Position numbers and translations under genes: made by a program. A model generated the notes under the pieces. That model was not told the origin of the DNA, searched no databases, and worked only from the letters and a program-made list of their open reading frames with translations. From Owenia fusiformis (Eukaryota; Annelida; Polychaeta; Sabellida; Oweniidae), in the NCBI GenBank assembly GCA_903813345.2, contig CAIIXF020000005.1, positions 31,683,375-31,747,374 of the forward strand: DNA of 64,000 nucleotides. The letters run 5' to 3'. This document shows, one piece after another, positions 38,701 through 53,700 of this stretch (its first letter is position 1; every line of letters begins with the position of its first letter).

Positions 38701-41700
38701 GGAATAATTACCTGGTCATTTTGTAGAAATGTTTACCTTAATGCAGATATTATGGGAATTGAACTTCGGCTCAGGTCAACATAAATCAGAGTTCTGGTTA
38801 GGCGCCTGTTTCTACTTTTCCAAGATTCTCAGAATTATGTTCCAAGAACTACCTAGTAGTATGTGAGTGAATTTTGGAATGTGCTTCTACGTCAGGAATA
38901 GTGTATCTGGTCAAGCAATTGTAAGTCAGAGTGAGACCAACAATTTGGGCAATTTAGGAAATTAGACGAAGCTTATGAGCTTTGCACTTAGCTTCAAATG
39001 TCAGTAACCTCCCTGGCCATCTCTTTGATGGTCCAGTACTTGTTCACACCACGGAAATGTTAGACTTAGTTCCAGGGCTACCCCCAAGCAGAACTCACAG
39101 TATGTGAAAAGATACTTTTCCAATCTAACCATAGTTTACGAACATATTCATATATACGTATGCGTCAATACAGTGGTTAATAAATGTACATAATTTCCTC
39201 ATTGGAGCCAACAGTATATATATACATAAAGATTCTTTGTTCTTTGTATTTTGTTATAGGGATTCTTTGTTTTTGTACATCATGGAAAATAATGTTCTCA
39301 ACTTCATTCTTAACTCTGAGCATCTTGTGTTGTTCAAAACAGAAATAGAGAATCAGAATGATTCTTAAAGGGGCTAATTCGGTAAACCATTGAGGAATCC
39401 ACAGTGAGGTTCAATGTTCTTGGCGCATACTCTAATAATTCATATGCTAATGTTATTCCCACCAGGATGTGTCTTAAGTTTAAATCATACCAGTGCAGGG
39501 AGTCATACATACTTATGGTACTTGAAGTGATAATCACAGTATAACACATCGCTACAAAAGTTGAACATTTGGGATGGTGATTGGCTAATTTATCTGTCAT
39601 ATTTTTGGGCTATGTGCACCAGACTGACTAGAAGATGCAATTCATTTCCTAGAATGCTGACTTATTATTCAGCATTTTAGTGCGAACACATTCAACAGAT
39701 CTCTGTTCATAGGTGCAAATTAAAACATAGAATAGAATAGTGATGTGCGCCTCTCTTGGAAACTTTCACACTGTTTTTGTCTGGGAATTCTATGAATCTT
39801 AATTTACTTATTTCACCAGATATAATAGATGAGAACCCTTTATAAACAGTTTGATTGTGCATCTCTTAATGAGAGCTTCAGCTCTACTTTTCAGGCTGTA
39901 GCTAGAAAGGGTTTGGAGGGTTCTTTTAAAATCATGCAGTTTTCACCATTCTGAGCACCTTTCAAGTGATTTTGGGCAAAAGTGTCAAATGAGAGCTCTC
40001 TGGAATTTTTTAAAAAGTGAACCCCCTTTGGCAAAAGTTGGCTATGAGCCTGCTTTTTCCCTATGAATTCCTTTGATTCAGCTTATCCAAAACCAAAGCC
40101 TAAGAATGTATCTCACAAACTAAGCAGCTACACGTCTGATTTGTTAATGACTAAAATTGTCTATACTCATTCATTCATTAATTAAAGGTCATATGAAATA
40201 GTCATTTACACCTCAATGAATCAATTTTATATAATAATGCATGTATTTGAACATGTCATCTAATCAGAAATGTGGCATGGAATCCATTGATTTTACAATG
40301 TTAGTTTTAGACTACATTAGGCTTACAATGCAGGGAACCACATTTTTATAGCTGCAGGTTGAGCAAAACCCATTGAGCTCTCAAACTCCTACAGGTTACT
40401 TTATGAAGTCATTCCGATCATATCATTTCATTCACAATCTGCAGAGCGTATCATGGTAATTCTAGCTACTGAATCTCAGGGTAGAGTGAAACCTGTTAAG
40501 TGGAACACCTTTAAGCAGTACAATTTTCTGAGTTCCAAGATCAATTGACTTAATGTTAAATGGACCTCTATATAAGTAAAACACATCACATGTGGAACAC
40601 ATTTTAGAGGTACCAAAGGCGTTCCACATATACATGTTTTACTGTATATTGGTAGGTCGAGGTATCACTGCTATACTGAGCTTCTCATCGAGGCCTATTG
40701 AGATTCTCACACATTTGGAAATGTGAAGGATCAACAGATGCAATCACTGTATGTTTTGATTATTATTACAGTCCTGGATTATGAAAATATACTTGGTAGC
40801 TCTGAAAGCAACTAAACCTGCTGGTTTTACCCTACTTACTTCATGCCGTCATAATTAATTATATTAATTCAGCTCAGTGTTTTTGGACATGCTCTACCTC
40901 TGCTTAACTGACCCTTGTGAAAGGTTAAATATTATTTCATTATTATTTCGTTTTATGGTTCCATATATTGGTTTTTGATCAATCTGTATACATCAGTGTT
41001 CTCACCAATGGAACTATTCCAGTTTTACAAACATTGCTCAAAGATCATTGTAAAGTCATGAACCGTTTGATGTTTGGGTTCTCTAGTATTTATTAACCAT
41101 TACATTAGTATACAAATTGCCCATGTAATTTTTTTTATGAAAGGAATGCTTCATAATTGTTGTGATATATGACTTATACAGTATACATAATTGCTCAGTT
41201 GGGAGGTTGAGAAATAACAATCTTACCCCTGTGTGTCATCACTGGAGGTTTCCATTGGAATCAGCTTTGAACATCAACTCATGTTAATCCACTAAGCTGT
41301 GTCTCTTAATCCATAGAAAAAATTCAATTTTCCTCTTTCTCATATAATTTTATTTAGGGTTTGGCTTCAGGTTGCAGAAATCTGCTTAATATCTTAATAT
41401 GATATTCAGCGGTTTTCAGGTCTCAGGCATTTTATACGGAGAAATCGTTTAAAAATTTGCCAAAAAATCCCTGCTTGGTAAGAACAATGTCAAGAATAAA
41501 ATTAACGAGGTTTGTCTACATTTGAACTCTTTGCAAGAAGCTTTAATAAATCCTAAGTACCCAGAGAAGCTCTTTTGGACTCTTTCAATTTTTCCCTTAA
41601 AAAGATATGCTTAAGTGCACTAATTCAGCGTCTTTGGCAGGTTTAGAAGTGCAAAGGAAGTGTTGGGAATGTTCTACTGCTCAAAGCTGAGTAGCCTAAG

Positions 41701-44700
41701 AGATAATGTAGAGCCAATACCATACGCTATGGGCCAAAACACTTAACTTTTATTACGATAAATGGTCTCGCAAGATTTGGGTGATTTATTTTACGAAATC
41801 TTTGCTCTTGAAATGTTGGTATATACATGTACTCAGTAGAAAGTCTTGTAAACTAATGTTACATAACCTTTCATATTGCATATTGATGTTTTTGTCACTT
41901 TCATGTTTTCGCTTATCATCTCATGTTATACAAAAGTTCTTGTCGATTATTTAAAGGGAGTATCAGAGATAGTGGTCAACTTGTAAAAATATGTCTGAAT
42001 CTGAATCTGTTTTGAAAGATGTTATTTTCAAGTTGGCTGGATCATTATATATATCTCGAGCAAGTCATAACTTGCTTTAACAAACATTATTTTGTATATC
42101 TCAATCTCATTTAGATTTATCCTTATATACCCTGTACTTGACCAATCTATTATTGAATACCCTGTACTCGACCAATTTATTATTGAATACCCTGTACTTG
42201 ACCAATTTATTATTGAATACCCTGTACTTGACCAATTTATTATTGAACACCATATACTTGACCAATTTATTATTGAATTCTCTGTACTTGACCAATTTAT
42301 TAAGTAAACATATTCATATCTCTACATTGTCTGAGGAAGGAGAAAATAAAATATTGCAACCTCTTATAGCATCTCAAGACTCTGACTTACTGTTAGATGA
42401 ACCCCTGTAAGTGGTACACCTCCCAAGTGAAACATATTTTAGAGGTACCAAAGGTGTGCCACTTAGACTGGTTTTACTGTACTTTGATTTTGCTTCTTTG
42501 AAAGGGAGCTTCAACATTTAGGTCATATCAGAATCAAAACTGATTTTTTATTTCTTCTGCTTAGAGCCTAATATGCCAGGTAGTTCATATACAGAGTAGG
42601 GGATTGCTGTGATAAACAATCAATAATGATATACATCCCTGATATAGCATTGTAAAAGTGAACCTTACCCATACAGTATTAATGTTTTTGTGACTGCCTA
42701 AAAGGGAGATGTTTAAATAAACAGGTTCTGACAACTTATAGAAGTTAGAACATTTGGCAGAAAAAAGGGTTCACATTAAGGTATTCAGTCACTACAAAAA
42801 CCTATTTATGAACAAATGTTGTTATTGTACTTGGTCTTGCTTCATGACTGTGTACCACCTACTCCCCCCAACTCTACCCCATATGCTTCACCTTCCTAAC
42901 ACAATACCTACACCTGTTGTGTTAGGATGATGAAATACACGGGTTAGGGGGGAGGGGGTACACAGTCTCGAGGCAAGACTACTCTACAGCAGATTTCATG
43001 AATTAGTCAGCACTACCATATGGATTACACTTCCAGATAATACTGCAGGGAGTGATGTTTAAATGAGGAAATTGAGTAATTAGCTTTTCTCTTCTCTGTA
43101 TGATATAACAACAAGTGTATTCTATCTGGTTGATTTGGTGCAAGATCTCAAGGTCTAAATGCTGTAATTTCAAATCATTGCACTTAACTCTGGGGTGATC
43201 TACTATACCTACTGCTAGTTTATGAAGTATCTTACCACACAGGTCCTGATTCATAAAACATGTACATACCTTGATTGATATTTTCACTAATAGCGAGGGT
43301 AGGTGTGACTAATTCCAGCCAATCAGTATGTCATATAATTGCATTGCATTATACTACTCTAATGCACCTGGCTATTTTTAGATTCTAGTGACTCAATGCA
43401 TTGTTCCCGATTCATTCCACTCAAGCATTATTTCCAAGACTGTATTCCTGCTGCGCACTCATGCAAAGATCTAGGAACACCTCCATGATTTAGCCAACAA
43501 TGCATTGAGTCCAGGGCTTAAATCCTTTAATAATGCACTGTCTGCCCCCTCCCCTCACCAGGATAAAGCAAAAGCAGAGAGAACAGATTTCTACCTTGCT
43601 TGATGAGACAATATTTTACTATTAGATTCTATATTCATTTTGTTTCAAGTTGATATGAACTCTCTGATTGATATGAACTTTCTAAAAATAAGTTGAATGC
43701 ACTTGTAGCATCAGGAATAATACAATCCAGGCTTTAAGATCTACCAACCTTTTCCGTCTGACTGTCCATCCTTCAGTCTGTCTCTCTATCCGTCTGTCTG
43801 TCAGGTTGTCATTTAACCTTATTTTTAAGATTTTTATGTAGGTTCTTGCTATATCAATATCTTTTGAAATAAATACAAATGTTCTATAACTAACAAAAAC
43901 ATTTTTTTATTATAATTTTAAATGTACATGTATTATACTTAAAATAACTGAGTTGTGCGTTGTGAGAATGTATGATTGATATTGTAGGTTATCTTGATAT
44001 CAAAGTATTTCCAAACTGACTCTGCAGAAATATACCATTTTGGCAGGTACCTAACTTTTTCAAATCTGAAATCTCTACCCTCCTTGGTGACAAAAACTAC
44101 TATTTTTCTGACCTAAGGTATATTGTTTGATCAAAGGACTTCTTATTTTTCTAGTTGTTTCAAATGTGCAATGCAGAGACACTGAGACAGTCAGTGTAAA
44201 GGTCAACTCTGAATATTCTCCCAACTAATTGATGTGAGTTATTCCCGTGGCACATTTAAATACCAAAGATAAACAAATTATATATATCGAAAACAACAAT
44301 GGCATTTTAGAAATTGAATTTGAAATCACTTTGTATTCATATATCCAGCCTTTGCTTTTGTTTGACTTTTGTTTCTTAAAAGAGAGCTTCATCTTCATAA
44401 CTAAACTCTGCACTCAGTATATCATTCACTCACCTCAAATTTTTATGAGATATATTACAATTAATATTTCAAACCTTGAAAATCATCAACCCCTTTGATA
44501 TTATAATTTCCAAAATGTCTTTTTTCATATATTGATTTGCCATCAGAATCACCCCAATTTTATTGAGGACCTAAAAATAACAGAGTCAGTGAGGGTAAGA
44601 GGACCTAAAAATAACAAAGAGTATGGGATAAGGGCCTTTACAGCCAGCATGCTGGAAAGAGCTGTATAGAAGTTATTCATCCATGTTGTACAATGGGTGC

Positions 44701-47700
44701 AGAGTCTAGTTAAACTACACAACTAAGCTCTCTTTTAAGAAAAGAAGTTGAACGAATGCAAAGGGTATCCATCTTGCATCTATAGTCACTACTTCAGGTG
44801 ATGACACTTGAGTTACTGAAATGTAGCCTAAACTTATGGTTCACTTTTTGGACCACCATATATATAATATCCAGATTTAGCAAAAAATAGTCTGAATAAT
44901 CACTCGCCAAAATGTTACAGGTTGTATTGTTATCTATTTAAGGGATTTTTTCAATATGCTTAAGCCCTTGGCTTCGTTGATAGTTTGGGATTATGATTAA
45001 TGTCATATCCAGAAATATAAGTACATACACATCAAATGTGTTGTAAGGTATGCCTGAGATTTGATAACCATTTTTATTAACACACTGTTGATATGAGTCA
45101 GTTGCCTTGACAATGACTAATTTTTTTTTTATAAATTGTGTGAATAATGCATATAACTCCTTCATTGAGATTTTTACTGATATTTATAATAGATGTCTAC
45201 CAAACAGATCCAGAATAATTAAAACCTATAATGATCATAAAAAACCTTGGATTTCTCTCGGGATCATTATTTCAGCTAAATATAAAAACAAACTTTTCAT
45301 AAAATATAAAAAGAATCCTACTTTAGAAAACAATGCAATATATACACGATATAAAAATAAGCTTAACCATGTCATTAGAAATGCAGAAAAATCATATTAC
45401 AGAAATAAATTTGAGACAAATAAAGGCAATATAAAGAAATCTTGGAATGTAATTAACGCTATCTTAAACAGAAATCCAAATCAATCTAATATTAACGATA
45501 CATTTGATCTTGAAAATACACAAATCTCAGATGGTCTCGACATAGCTAAGAATTTCAATAATTTTTTTAGTTCAATTGGTCATAAACTTGCAAAAAAGAT
45601 AAACAATAATCTAGATCCAATGGTAAATTTAAAGAAAACTAATTCAAATAATAACTCAATATTTCTAACACCTATTACTGAAACTGATGTCATGGCCCAA
45701 TTAAAATCTTTATAAGACTCTGCTGCATCTATAGATGATATAGAACCCAGAGTAGTAAAAACACTGAACGAATCTTTGTCAACTCCTCTTACTCAGATAT
45801 TCAATTTATCAATAACTACTGGTACATTTCCTGATGCATTAAAAATAGCTAGAGTAATTCCAATCTATAAGAAAGGCCTTAAAGATAAATTCAACAACTA
45901 TAGACCAATTTCAATTCTCAGTGTATTTTCTAAAGTGCTTGAAAAAATTGTTCATGTAAAAGTGACAACATTTTTAGAAAAATATGAAATTTTATATTTA
46001 CAACAATATGGTTTCAGGAAGAAGCACTCAACTTATATGGCACTTCTAAATTTCATTGAAAATATTCGTAAGTCATTAGATATCGGGGAAACTAGCATTG
46101 GGATATACATTGATTTGACTAAGGCTTTTGATACAGTGGATCACAAAATATTATTACAAAAACTTGAATTCTATGGTATTCGTGGAACAGCTCTTTCCTG
46201 GTTCAAAAGTTATCTCGAAAATCGAATTATGGTCACAGAAATTGTTAAGAAAGATGTCTTGATTGATCAATTTACAACTACAGATATTAGATATAGATCC
46301 GGTAAAAATATATATATATATATGTCTTATATGCTGATGATACTAATATCCTACTTACCAATAAAAATTTTGAAACTCTAGTCTCAGATATGAATGCTGA
46401 ACTAAAAAATGTTTCTAACTGGATGAAATCTAATAAATTAACTCTTAATGTTGAAAAAACAAAATATATGATATTTAATAAAAAGAAGGATCCTAATAAA
46501 AACAATATTGTTCTTAAAATTAATGAACAACCTATAGACGAAGTTAAAGAAATCAATTTTCTAGGTGTCATTATTGACTCAAAGCTGAATTGGTCATCTC
46601 ACATAAATGCTATCTGTACAAAAATTTCTAACTTGATAGGCCTTCTCTACAAGACTAGACATAGACTGACTTTAAATACAATGACCACTATCTATTATTC
46701 CATGATATATTCCTACTTAAGCTATTGTAACCTTTTATGGGGAAATGCCATAAAAACTCTTATTCAAAAATTGTACGTTCTGCAAAAGAAATTCTTGAGA
46801 GTTATCACTTATTCTGATCGTCTGGCTCCTTCAGGATCTCTCTTTTCAAAACTGAAAATATTGAATATATTTGACATCAATAAACTACAAACCGCTAGCT
46901 TTGTTCAGAAAACTGTTTCAGAATCACCAGAATTTCCTTTTCAAAAGTTCAAACATTTATTTGTTCCAGGAACAGCAATTCATAATCATGACATGAGAAT
47001 TAATAAGAATTTAACTGTAAAAAAATTCAGAACAGAAATTGGAAGAAAATCAATTGAAACAAGTGGCCCATTACTTTACAATACTCTTTCACTTGATCTC
47101 AAAAAGTCTAAACATATCAAATCATTTGAACGAAAGTTAAAGTTTGATTTGCTAAGTCATTATTAGATCTTCTTTGAAAAATGCTTTCTTCTCATCACTT
47201 GTATTTTATTGTGATGCATCTTATGCTTTGTCATTTTTTTTGTTTCCATATAACCTGACTGTTAATTTAATAAATGCTATATTGTATGTTAAACATGGAA
47301 CTTATACACCCCTCGGGGTGTCTTTTCATGTCAATGTAAAACACTGTATTTGAAACATTTGAAATAAAGTGAATTGAATTGAATGAATTGAAATAAAAAA
47401 AGATTGATTGAACGACTTTAGTCTACATGTATTATCAGACTGAACTAACTGTATTTTGCTTCACACTTAGCATTGGTCAATCTTTGGTTGGCATAGAAAT
47501 TGACCTTCTTTTTATGACTTTCTTTCCTTTCAAACCATGATAAACAACTTTATTTGCCCCAGTTTGATGAGTCTGAGCCATTGTATTTAATTTAAGATGT
47601 AGCCATACTTACATTTTGATGCTGGTAAAATATCCTTTCTGTGATGCATTTTTGTTTGATATATCCAATGATTCACATTTCCAAAAGTCATATGTTTTTT

Positions 47701-50700
47701 ACATATAATCCAATGATTGTGTTATACTCTGCTATGCAAACTTCAGTGCAGGCTTGGCACATGTGGTATGAAATAGCAAATGCAGTCAACTGTGTCAAGT
47801 TAGACTATTTTAATATACTATTTTTTCCTTTCTGTGTATATGCTCCCTTTATTCATAAGCGAATAAACATATTCATATAACGCACAATTTTATTTTATTT
47901 AGAAAATGTTGCTTTTGACAAGGTTGTTATGCTCAATAAATAAAATCACCTATATGATCCTATAGCGTGCTAACAGTATACCACGTGTATATGGTAATAG
48001 TTGTACTTACTTTAACATTTTTTAACCCTCCTAGGTTTTTATGTTGAGATATGTCATTTAATTTGGTTGACATTTACTGTATAGGATAATTATATATTTA
48101 TGTTTGTAAGATGTAACATCTTATTCATTAGTCTCAATCCATATGTGGTATATAGGTTATATATATATGGTTTATAGGTTATACATGTATATGGTTTATA
48201 GGTTATATATGTTTTTTTTAGACTGAATTATTAATTTGAATAATAAATCTTAACTTTAATTTACATCAACATGGTTAACATGAGGACAAACTTGTATTAA
48301 GTCTCCCTTATTCAAGCAATGAGTGTTTATTTTTGTGTTCACAATCACAATGCTGTATACAAGTAGCCATTTTACATATTTAGGGTATACAAGCAACAAA
48401 GCACCATCTTGCATATTTAGGGTATACAAGCAACATGTGGTCATTTTGCATATTTAGGGTATACAAGCAACAAAGCACCATCTTGCATATTTAGGGTATA
48501 CAAGCAACATGTGGTCATTTTGCATATTTAGGGTATACAAGCAACAAGTAGTCATTTTGCATATTTAGGGTATACAAGCAACAAAGCACCATCTTGCATA
48601 TTTAGGGTATACAAGCAACATGTGGTCATTTTGCATATTTAGGGTATACAAGCAACAAGTAGTCATTTTGCATATTTAGGGTATATAAGCAACAAAGCAC
48701 CATCTTGCATATTTAGGGTATATATGCAAGAAGTGACCATTTTGCATATTTAGGGTATGTAAGCAACAAGTCGCCATCTTGCATATTTAGGGCATACCAT
48801 GCATGCAACAAGTAGCCATTTTGCATATTTAGGGTATACAAGCATTAAAGCACCATCTTACATATTTAGGGTATACAAGCAACAAGTCGCCATCTTGCAT
48901 ATTTAGGGTATACCATGCATGCAACAAGTGGCCATCCTGCATATTAAGGGTATACAAGCAACAAGTAGCCATTTTGCATATTTTGGGTGTACAAGCAACA
49001 AGTCGCCATCTTGCATATTTAGGGTATACAAGCAACAAGTCAAGTTGCCATCCTGCTTATTTAGAGTGTACAAACAACAAGTGGCCATCCTGCATATTTA
49101 GGGTACACAAGCAACAAGTAGCTACCTTATATTCTTTCATATCCATTTCAATATATAAATCTACATTCCAAGTGCAAGCATTGCACGGAAAGAACACAGA
49201 CATAATATATCTGGGCTGCACCATGAAGTTAGACAGCCACTCTAGCTTGTTTATTTTCAAGTGTTAATTTCTGTTGTCAGCTCCGGGTTCCAGCTGAAAA
49301 AGCTACATTAGGGGCAATGATGATGCTTGTTACTATGGTAACGGTTGATGGTGTCTGGTTGCTGTGGAAATATATCTGAAGTGAGGTTGATGGTATCATA
49401 GAGAGAAAAGCGATACTTCTTCCTTTTCAGCAAGCACCTGTCTTATTTACATTTTTATTCACCTTTACAAAATATATCTGTTTAAAAAAGTATTATTGCA
49501 ATCAAAAACATCACACATTTTTATACCTTTCCTCCATTTTTTATTTATTGTATTATAGAATTCTTTTTCACAAAGTGTGATCATATTTATCTAAGATAAC
49601 CCCCTCCAGCTATAGACATCACTTTTGAGTTGATCTAACCAGTGATCAGTAAACTTATTGGTTATCGATCTAGAAAATCTTGAGATAAATATGGGATCCC
49701 AAAGGCTATAGATTTCTTTTTAACTCTAAGATTCCGATTTTACCAAAACTGCCTTAGGGTCAGTGGTATTCTTGTAGAGTTATGACCAGCTATAGCCCTC
49801 ATACTATATAATATAACAGATTATGCAAAAGTGTTTGTTGCATTTGTTCTATCGTCTCTATCAAAGTAATTGCTTTTATTGAAAGGGATGAAAAATTGCA
49901 AATAGAATTGAGGATGGGTTAGTCTTCCTTAGATGTAAATGAGTTGTCCTGAAAATCACTTTTGCAAAGTGGTTATGAAATTGCTCATATAAATCACATG
50001 AATATATTGGATAATAGGACGTTATAGTTACAGAGATGAAAATAAGTCCATGAAATGGGCTTGGGGTGTATTTAATGATATAAACATGAAGAGTGCGTTT
50101 TTATGTACCTACCTACCAGAAGTGGTGACATATTGTTATTATAGTTTCCAACTTTTTGTGGATGGTGTTTAGCAGTTGGTGGTTGGTGTTTGGCAGTCAG
50201 TGTTTGTAACAAATGACAGGTGGTGATATTTTGCATGTTAATGCTTTGTCATGATATAGCATCAATCAAGCCCCAGTACTGCTACCTTCATTCAATCTCT
50301 CATGTAGGGCTGTTAGTTGATGGGGGCTGATCAGAGATTTTATTCAAGAAAAGTGATTCTTTGAATTTCGGAGAGAAAAGAAGTTGAATTTTATAAGCTA
50401 CTGACCATGTAAGAATCTTTGTAGAAAAGTTCTATCGGAGCAATTAGTGCCAGTGACTCCCATACCTCAGATAATGTTGCATAAAAAGATCAATGATTGA
50501 CTTGCTTACAAGATATCTGATTTGGCCATATCTCTAAGGAGTCTACCAATATCCAAAGTCATTTAAACTGTTACATCTTGACATCTAGACACATTCATTA
50601 AAGTCAAAATGTTGAATGTCTTCTAGAAAAGGTGTCTGAGCTAATTTTCATATCTATTTTACTGGTGCCTATGTCTGTACTATACTGGTAATTGGTATCA

Positions 50701-53700
50701 TTGATCCTGGCTTTTGATTTTGCCTCAATTGGGAGAAATCTTTTTTTTGTTTTTTGTTTTTGTATTATATTTTTTACAATAGTACTATGCAGTCTAACTA
50801 AACAGTGGGATTTTTTCAGAAATGCAGATGTGTTACAAATTCAGTGTGGTGTCTGATTCATGGAAAATATGCTTCAAATGTTGCATTTTTTGCTATTCAG
50901 GTCTACAGATGTAATACAGATGTGGCATTTTGTGCCACTAGAAATAAAGATGTGATGCAGATGTGATTTTACCATTTACAATTTATGAAAAAGCTATGCT
51001 TAAGACATCTTATGTATAAACATTTAAAAAATGTTGAATTATGTTTTTCAGATCAGCTGCCCCCATCAACGGTTACATGATACTTAACAGACTAGGCTTG
51101 AACAATCTTATTGAGCCAATAACTAAAGCTTTAGAGTTTCAACTTCAGGACCCATTTCTTCTCTATAAAAATGCATCAAGTAAGCTTTTTATTCTGTCAT
51201 TGACATTTCATATCATTTAATTATGCCAATATATTGCTCATCAGATTAAATACTATAAAACCAGCTAGTGTCATTCATGGTTTTGTGACATCATACTTTG
51301 TCATATATTACGCACTTGGTATAGGCTTAGTGTGTATTACTTCGTAATGCTATGTTAATACTAAGTGACACCTTAAGCAAGTATAATAGATATTTTGACA
51401 TTTAAATCCGATCTTAGTCTTATAAATGTAACAATGTTAAACATAGCTGGGCAAAGCAAGAAGTTATATTATATCATATTCATATTCTGATTCAGTTTGC
51501 CTGAAGACGATTTAGGAATAAATTGAAAATTTGTAATCTCAAACAATTTGTTTATGTTCAAGGCCATAAACAGAAAAATGTAAAAGTGTATGACCCTGAT
51601 TTTATTACCTTTCCAGTTTAAAGGACGATTCTCGGTTTGGAGAACAGTCTCCTGGGCTAATAATTTTTTTCATGAAAAATATAGAAATATTACCCAAATT
51701 AAACTATGAATATTCAAAAGAGGACATTTAAATCTACAAGATGTAAAAATAACAAATTGGTCTGAAGCAGGGATAACGATCAATTAGACCGATTCAATAA
51801 AATACAAGTCTCGATTTGGGGAAAAAAGTTCATAAGTATACTGCGCTAATATTTTTTTGCGAAAAATCTAGAAATATTACCCAAATTAAATTATGACCAT
51901 TCAAAAGAAGACCTTCAACTCTATATTATGTAAAAAAATCAAATTTGTCCGAAGCAGGGATAATGCTCATTTATATTGATGAACTTCGTTCTCCAAACCG
52001 AGAATCGTCCTTTATTCAAAGTAACAATAAAATTTATTTTTATTTTTGACTTAATAATTTTAGTTTTAAAAACTTAATATAAACAACAGATAAAATCTCA
52101 TAATTAAAAACTGCTTATATGCATGTCTATCAGATTGCACATTATAATGAAAGACCTATGTGTGAGACTGAATGTTATACCTGTGTAGAGACAGCTCTAG
52201 ATCTCATATGTATGTTTGTATTCTTGTTTTCAGAGATCTATGGTATCTGGTTCTATGATAAAGATGAATGTGCCAGAATCGGCCAGTTAATGAACAGGTG
52301 AGAGACATTACATCTAGCGTGGAAAGAAATATGAAGCTATGTAATAAAGTTTCACTTGCTTGAAGTGAATGGTAAACAAAACAACGAAAAGAGCAGGCCT
52401 TTCCCTGTTTAGAGTAATTTATCTTTTGTAAGTATTCTTCGCAAGAACTGGAGTTAATCTCTTCTCATAGGACTAGGTATAATTTTTTGGTCTGTAACCA
52501 ATCAGAATATTCTGTCAGAAAATCATGACATTACATTTTCTGCCTATAAACAACTAACACGAGGAATAGGTCACCCCCCCTCTTACAAAAGTATAAGAGG
52601 AGAGGGGTGACATACTCCCTGATTATGCTCACATAAAAGACTAATTAATACTCGCCCTCTGTGTTAGACAAATAAATATATGGTGTTGATGTTAAGTCTT
52701 ACTGATCCCAAATGCATCTGTCATGGCCTTCTTGGTAACTTGAATATGAATTAGACGATAGCTACTTACAAAGGCATAAGATTCATGATAAATAATGGCA
52801 TCTCATTTCTTCCCAGTCTTGATATTGATAGTGAAACTAAAATATGTGATGAATATCTGAATGCATGGAGCAATGTTACTGCAGTTCTGTTTGGGTAGCT
52901 TTTTCTGATTGAGAAAGGCTGGTCAGAAGATTATCTCTTATTCAGAGTGGATAAATAAAATCACATTTGAAAAGGGTAGAGCTTTGGAAGAGCAGAAGGT
53001 TAGATTGTAGTGAGATAATGATTTAAATATCTTCTTGATATAAATAGATGTCTAACATTGTCCAGGACCAATAATGAGCATTCTGTTCTAATTATATCAA
53101 TGCTCTGGAAGGTATAACCTTTGTGTATTAAATATAAAGTTTTTCTCAATAGATGGCGAAAGGGTATGTACTTCCTGCTTCTAATTTTAACCTACAATTT
53201 TTAATTCAAGCTTGGTTCAAGTGTCCAGTGATGCCCACAAGACACCCACAGAGCCTGGAAGACAACGACGAGCATCAGAGAGCGATACTTTCAAAGAGAG
53301 GCCACCGGAGGAAATGACAAACGCTGAGAAAAATGTTGATATTTTACAAATGCTGAGCAAGGCTCAAGATGAGTATGACAAGGTATATTGACTTTTTTAT
53401 GGAATATAGTCTACTATACAAAATATAACGCACTAGTATAGTGTAAACAAGTGTAAATCCTGTCTTGTAGGCTTTTCTTTACCTCCCAATGCATTCAAAT
53501 GCATGCTGCATTCAGTATTATATATAACTAATGAGGCACTTATAATATAAATATGCTTTTTCAAAATTTATGAATATGATGTTGTGAGATGGATTGTAGA
53601 TTTCATCTTGCGAGGACAAAGTGTTTAGCACCTTTTTATTGACAGTCGGTTAAGCTGAAAGTCAAGCAGTCAGTGTGAACATGGAATAATATGGGGCAAT

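Larger units (their letters stand above)
21431..51051 (+). other. DCP1: DCP1 intron 2 (29621 bases)
   Basis: Donor GTAAGT, acceptor TTTTTCAG. It takes up nearly two thirds of the gene and collects most of the window's repeats: TIR elements, foldbacks, the 20-, 30- and 37-bp minisatellites and the broken LINE, all listed separately. Coding-like - strand text at 24.7-26.6 kb is noted as unidentified. Long stretches (28-30 kb, 31-34 kb, 35-39.8 kb, 49.2-51 kb) show nothing I can name beyond AT-rich unique sequence. Confidence 0.9.

Noticed and set aside
44938-45165. Endonuclease domain upstream of the LINE reverse transcriptase
   Set aside because: No endonuclease motifs on either strand; the LINE copy appears truncated near 45100.
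48351-49131. CRISPR-like array
   Set aside because: Units are contiguous variants of one 37-bp repeat with no unique spacers, in an animal intron with no cas genes.
52801-52900. Possible extra DCP1 exon (TTCCCAG followed by an open stretch)
   Set aside because: No donor fits, it ends at TAG, and exons 4 and 5 already join in phase to give the known protein order.
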